Shown: piece by piece, positions 59,250 to 61,525 of the stretch
Position numbering within the stretch: the stretch's first letter is position 1
How the letters are laid out: each line of letters begins with the position of its first letter
Assembly: GCA_900546225.1 (NCBI GenBank)
Contig: URBZ01000006.1
Coordinates: 1 to 61,525 of the forward strand
Source of the DNA: an uncultured Rickettsiales bacterium
Lineage (GTDB): Bacteria > Pseudomonadota > Alphaproteobacteria > Rs-D84
Direction of reading: 5' to 3'
DNA length: 61,525 nt
The notes under the pieces: generated by a model
The model's input: only the letters and a program-made list of their open reading frames with translations
Told to the model about the DNA's origin: nothing
Database searches by the model: none
Position numbers and translations under genes: made by a program

Positions 59250-61259
59250 ATGATAGCAGACAAGTACATAAATTTTTTTCTGGACGGTAATTTTGGTAAA
59301 AATCCTGTCGCATTGGAAATACCAATTGACAGAACCCACCCTGAATTAGTGCCTTTTTTACGCGAACGTGGCTTAAATATTGCTGGTGCTGCTGCGGGGG
59401 CCGACCAAATTATGGTGTCAGAGGACAGCATTCTGACACCTGTGGTGAGCCCAGAAAACATGAAAACTTTGTACAAGACAATAGAATTACTGGTCAGTGA
59501 ATTTAACAACACTCATTATAATTCAAAAATCCTGTTAGGGTATCCTCATATCATTGATGCCGACAATATTATTCCGTCAAAGTTGCCCAATGCCAACTGG
59601 CCAGAGCGGCTGGATTATGTGGATAAAATGTTAAAGGAAATATCCACCCAAGAAAAAGATAATCTGCGCGACAATATGTTTGATATCACAAACCAATTTG
59701 GTGCAGAAATACAAAAACAGCAAGCCCAGAACCAATTACCACAAGATATTATATTTTCTGGGGGGACTATATCTGACCCATATTCTGTTGCGACTGGACA
59801 ATCAGACAGATTTTTCAGATACGCGACATCAGATTACTGGTATGCAGTTGGGTATTCCAATCTGGACCGCATAAAGGCACAGAATGGGTATAGTTTAGTT
59901 TCAAAAGGTAATATTAAATACGGATTTGTTTTTGTATACAAACAAAAACCAGATGACAAGCAACTTTTTTTCACCAATACTGGCATTGAATTTCGCAGCG
60001 ACGCGGCATACAAACAAGATACTGATGAAACAATGGTCAACAGATTTAATAACGAATGTGTTGGCCAGTATATGTTTTTTGCCGCCCCTGTACCGTCCAA
60101 ACCGGGGACGTATAAATATGGATTTGTTAAAATTCCACAAAATGATGAAAAATGGGAAAAATTCAAAGAATTTTCCAAGACAGATAATGCACCACTAAAC
60201 CCAGGCAAGAACAAACGTCTGGACGCATGGGCGATTGGCAAAAATACTGAACCTGTATTGCCATTGATAAAGCCAATGCCTATGGATAAATTTTATGAAT
60301 CTTGCAAACAAGATATAGAAAAAGACAAACAATCCAGAATAAATACTTTGAATAAAATCAAACTGGAAATACAACAACTGTCCGAATCGACATTAAAAAC
60401 GTTTACAGATTTTAATAATGTTCTGGACGGCATCACGGAACCGAAATATAACGAAACCAATTATGACGCGCAACTGGCGTATTTTTCTGATGCCGAAAAA
60501 CGTATCAGCGATATCAAGTATAAATTGGCACAGGAATCAAAACAAATCCAAGATAAACTGCAACACTTACAAGCCGATATTGCACAGTTTGATAATGTAA
60601 AAGATATACAATCACAGACAGCATCAGTGACAGATGCTTTAACAAAAACAAAAAAGAATTTTCTGTACAATTCTGACCTTATCAATCAAAAAATCGATAA
60701 AAAATACATATCTGTGTGGCGCAACAATATCACAGATAAAAAAAGAAAATTCATCACCAATTTTATTGGCGAAGATGAACCCGTTGCATTTACGTACACC
60801 AATACAGACAAAGAAATTATGCAAAATCTGGACACAGATACAAAACGGCAAATTTTGGCGGACGTGTACACAAATTTACATAATACAAAACGTGATATCA
60901 GATTAAAATATTTAGCAAAAGCAGCACTGTTTGTATACTATTGTGCCACACCAGAACAACAGGTTGAACTGTTTAACGATTTATATAAAATCAGAAAAGA
61001 CAAAGATATTGCCAATATCAGAAAACTGTTAAAAGAAACGAATACGGAACTTGTTTCTGATGGATTTGCATTATTGCCAGAAATATCAGAATTGGTTAAA
61101 AACGATATTTTGTTTATAAAACACAGTCAAAAAGGCCAAGATATCATTGCGAATAAAAAAATATTGTTTGAACAGGCGACCCGTAAATTGCAACAAATGA
61201 CAAGCAATACCATGCAGCAACAGTTCGCATTAAATAAAAACGCATTCGCCAGACAATAA
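59250..61259 (+). CDS. Large orphan protein, Lys/Asn-rich with central coiled coil (669 aa)
   Basis: No signal peptide or membrane segment. Residues 1-120 look globular (GNFGKNPVALEIPIDRTHPEL). Residues about 150-330 form a mixed domain with repeated YKYGFV/KYGFVFVYK strands (KYGFVFVYKQKP and TYKYGFVKIPQ). Residues about 350-500 are coiled coil (RINTLNKIKLEIQQLSEST and KYKLAQESKQIQDKLQHLQADI). The C-terminal part is helical. The base composition is clearly more AT-rich than the rest of the window. A weak ribosome site only. Not recognised. It could be a secreted effector or a cytoskeletal-type protein; both are speculation based on composition, context and coiled coil. Confidence 0.75.
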   Translation: MIADKYINFFLDGNFGKNPVALEIPIDRTHPELVPFLRERGLNIAGAAAGADQIMVSEDSILTPVVSPENMKTLYKTIELLVSEFNNTHYNSKILLGYPHIIDADNIIPSKLPNANWPERLDYVDKMLKEISTQEKDNLRDNMFDITNQFGAEIQKQQAQNQLPQDIIFSGGTISDPYSVATGQSDRFFRYATSDYWYAVGYSNLDRIKAQNGYSLVSKGNIKYGFVFVYKQKPDDKQLFFTNTGIEFRSDAAYKQDTDETMVNRFNNECVGQYMFFAAPVPSKPGTYKYGFVKIPQNDEKWEKFKEFSKTDNAPLNPGKNKRLDAWAIGKNTEPVLPLIKPMPMDKFYESCKQDIEKDKQSRINTLNKIKLEIQQLSESTLKTFTDFNNVLDGITEPKYNETNYDAQLAYFSDAEKRISDIKYKLAQESKQIQDKLQHLQADIAQFDNVKDIQSQTASVTDALTKTKKNFLYNSDLINQKIDKKYISVWRNNITDKKRKFITNFIGEDEPVAFTYTNTDKEIMQNLDTDTKRQILADVYTNLHNTKRDIRLKYLAKAALFVYYCATPEQQVELFNDLYKIRKDKDIANIRKLLKETNTELVSDGFALLPEISELVKNDILFIKHSQKGQDIIANKKILFEQATRKLQQMTSNTMQQQFALNKNAFARQ

Positions 61260-61380
61260 ATTGCTTTTATCGTGCCACACAAGCAATACGCCATCAACAG
61301 ACATAGTAATCCAACAAAAAAACGTTTCAACGTCTAATTATTTGCAAAGCGCAAAAAATCCTGATATGATTGTGCCGTTT

Positions 61381-61455
61381 GGTCCCATCGTCTAGCGGTC
61401 AGGACATCAGATTCTCATTCTGAGAACAGGGGTTCGATTCCCCTTGGGACTGCCA
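61381..61455 (+). tRNA. trnE: tRNA-Glu (CTC)
   Basis: 75 nt with CCA. Acceptor GGTCCCA pairs with TGGGACT (G-T first pair); anticodon stem TCAGA/TCTGA with loop TTCTCAT, anticodon CTC; T arm GGGGTTCGATTCCCC. Confidence 0.93.
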
Positions 61456-61492
61456 AAATAAAAGTGCCCTGCGACAGCGGGGTAATTTTATT

Positions 61493-61525
61493 TTGTTGTA
61501 TGTCACATGGGGAATCGAACACCGT
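61493..61525 (-). other. T-arm-like fragment at the window edge
   Basis: Read on the minus strand: GGTGTTCGATTCCCCATGTGAC, which matches the tRNA-Glu T arm and acceptor region (GGGGTTCGATTCCCC, then TTGGGAC) at most positions. No CCA follows. It is either the 3' part of another tRNA cut by the window end or a degenerate inverted copy of the tRNA-Glu 3' end. Confidence 0.35.

Overview
The window looks like chromosomal DNA of a host-associated or gut-type alphaproteobacterium with a modest-size genome. The best lineage marker is a GapR (DUF2312) protein at 43.5 kb. A short ProRS without the INS editing domain, the def-fmt-truA order and a two-gene ornithine-lipid cassette fit the same assignment. 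The species is not identifiable by eye.

Layout. 0-15 kb: a large secreted Cys-repeat protein, a PLD-family lipoprotein, an olsB-olsA-like/proS operon, an outer-membrane barrel with mltB, hemW with an M13 peptidase, and an orphan mraZ. Between these genes lie composite intergenic repeats: degenerate octamer arrays, heptamer arrays and an inverted-repeat MITE-like element. 15-29 kb: rpmF-plsX, then tRNA-Trp-secE-nusG-(61 aa ORF)-rplK-rplA-rplJ-rplL-rpoB-rpoC, with leader and spacer hairpins. 29-34 kb: a VirB8/VirB9/VirB10-type (DotI/DotH/DotG-like) secretion core whose VirB9 carries a C-terminal SPOR domain. 34-52 kb: housekeeping (lspA-yidC, a Kef-type antiporter, dacC-recR-rsmA, pyk, gapR, pyrG, comEC, rmuC-def-fmt-orf-truA). 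52-58 kb: a phage-C4-like antisense RNA leader in front of a small secreted Cys-rich protein, then a marR-tolC-adaptor-RND efflux operon. 58-61.5 kb: tRNA-Gln, a GIY-YIG gene between copies of the tRNA 3' end, an AT-rich 669-aa orphan protein and tRNA-Glu.

The most unusual item is at 52.27-52.48 kb. A short RNA with two segments (8 and 9 nt) exactly complementary to one contiguous 17-nt target lies upstream of a terminator hairpin. The same target is also complementary over 9 nt to the ribosome binding site of the next gene, which suggests a three-way RNA switch built from a phage immunity RNA. Other unusual points: an RND pump in which the canonical proton-relay residues are replaced, paired with a very short adaptor; tRNA 3'-end duplications downstream of two tRNA genes, one enclosing a GIY-YIG nuclease; and a VirB9-SPOR fusion.

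All functional names rest on motifs and length read by eye. No database search was run.
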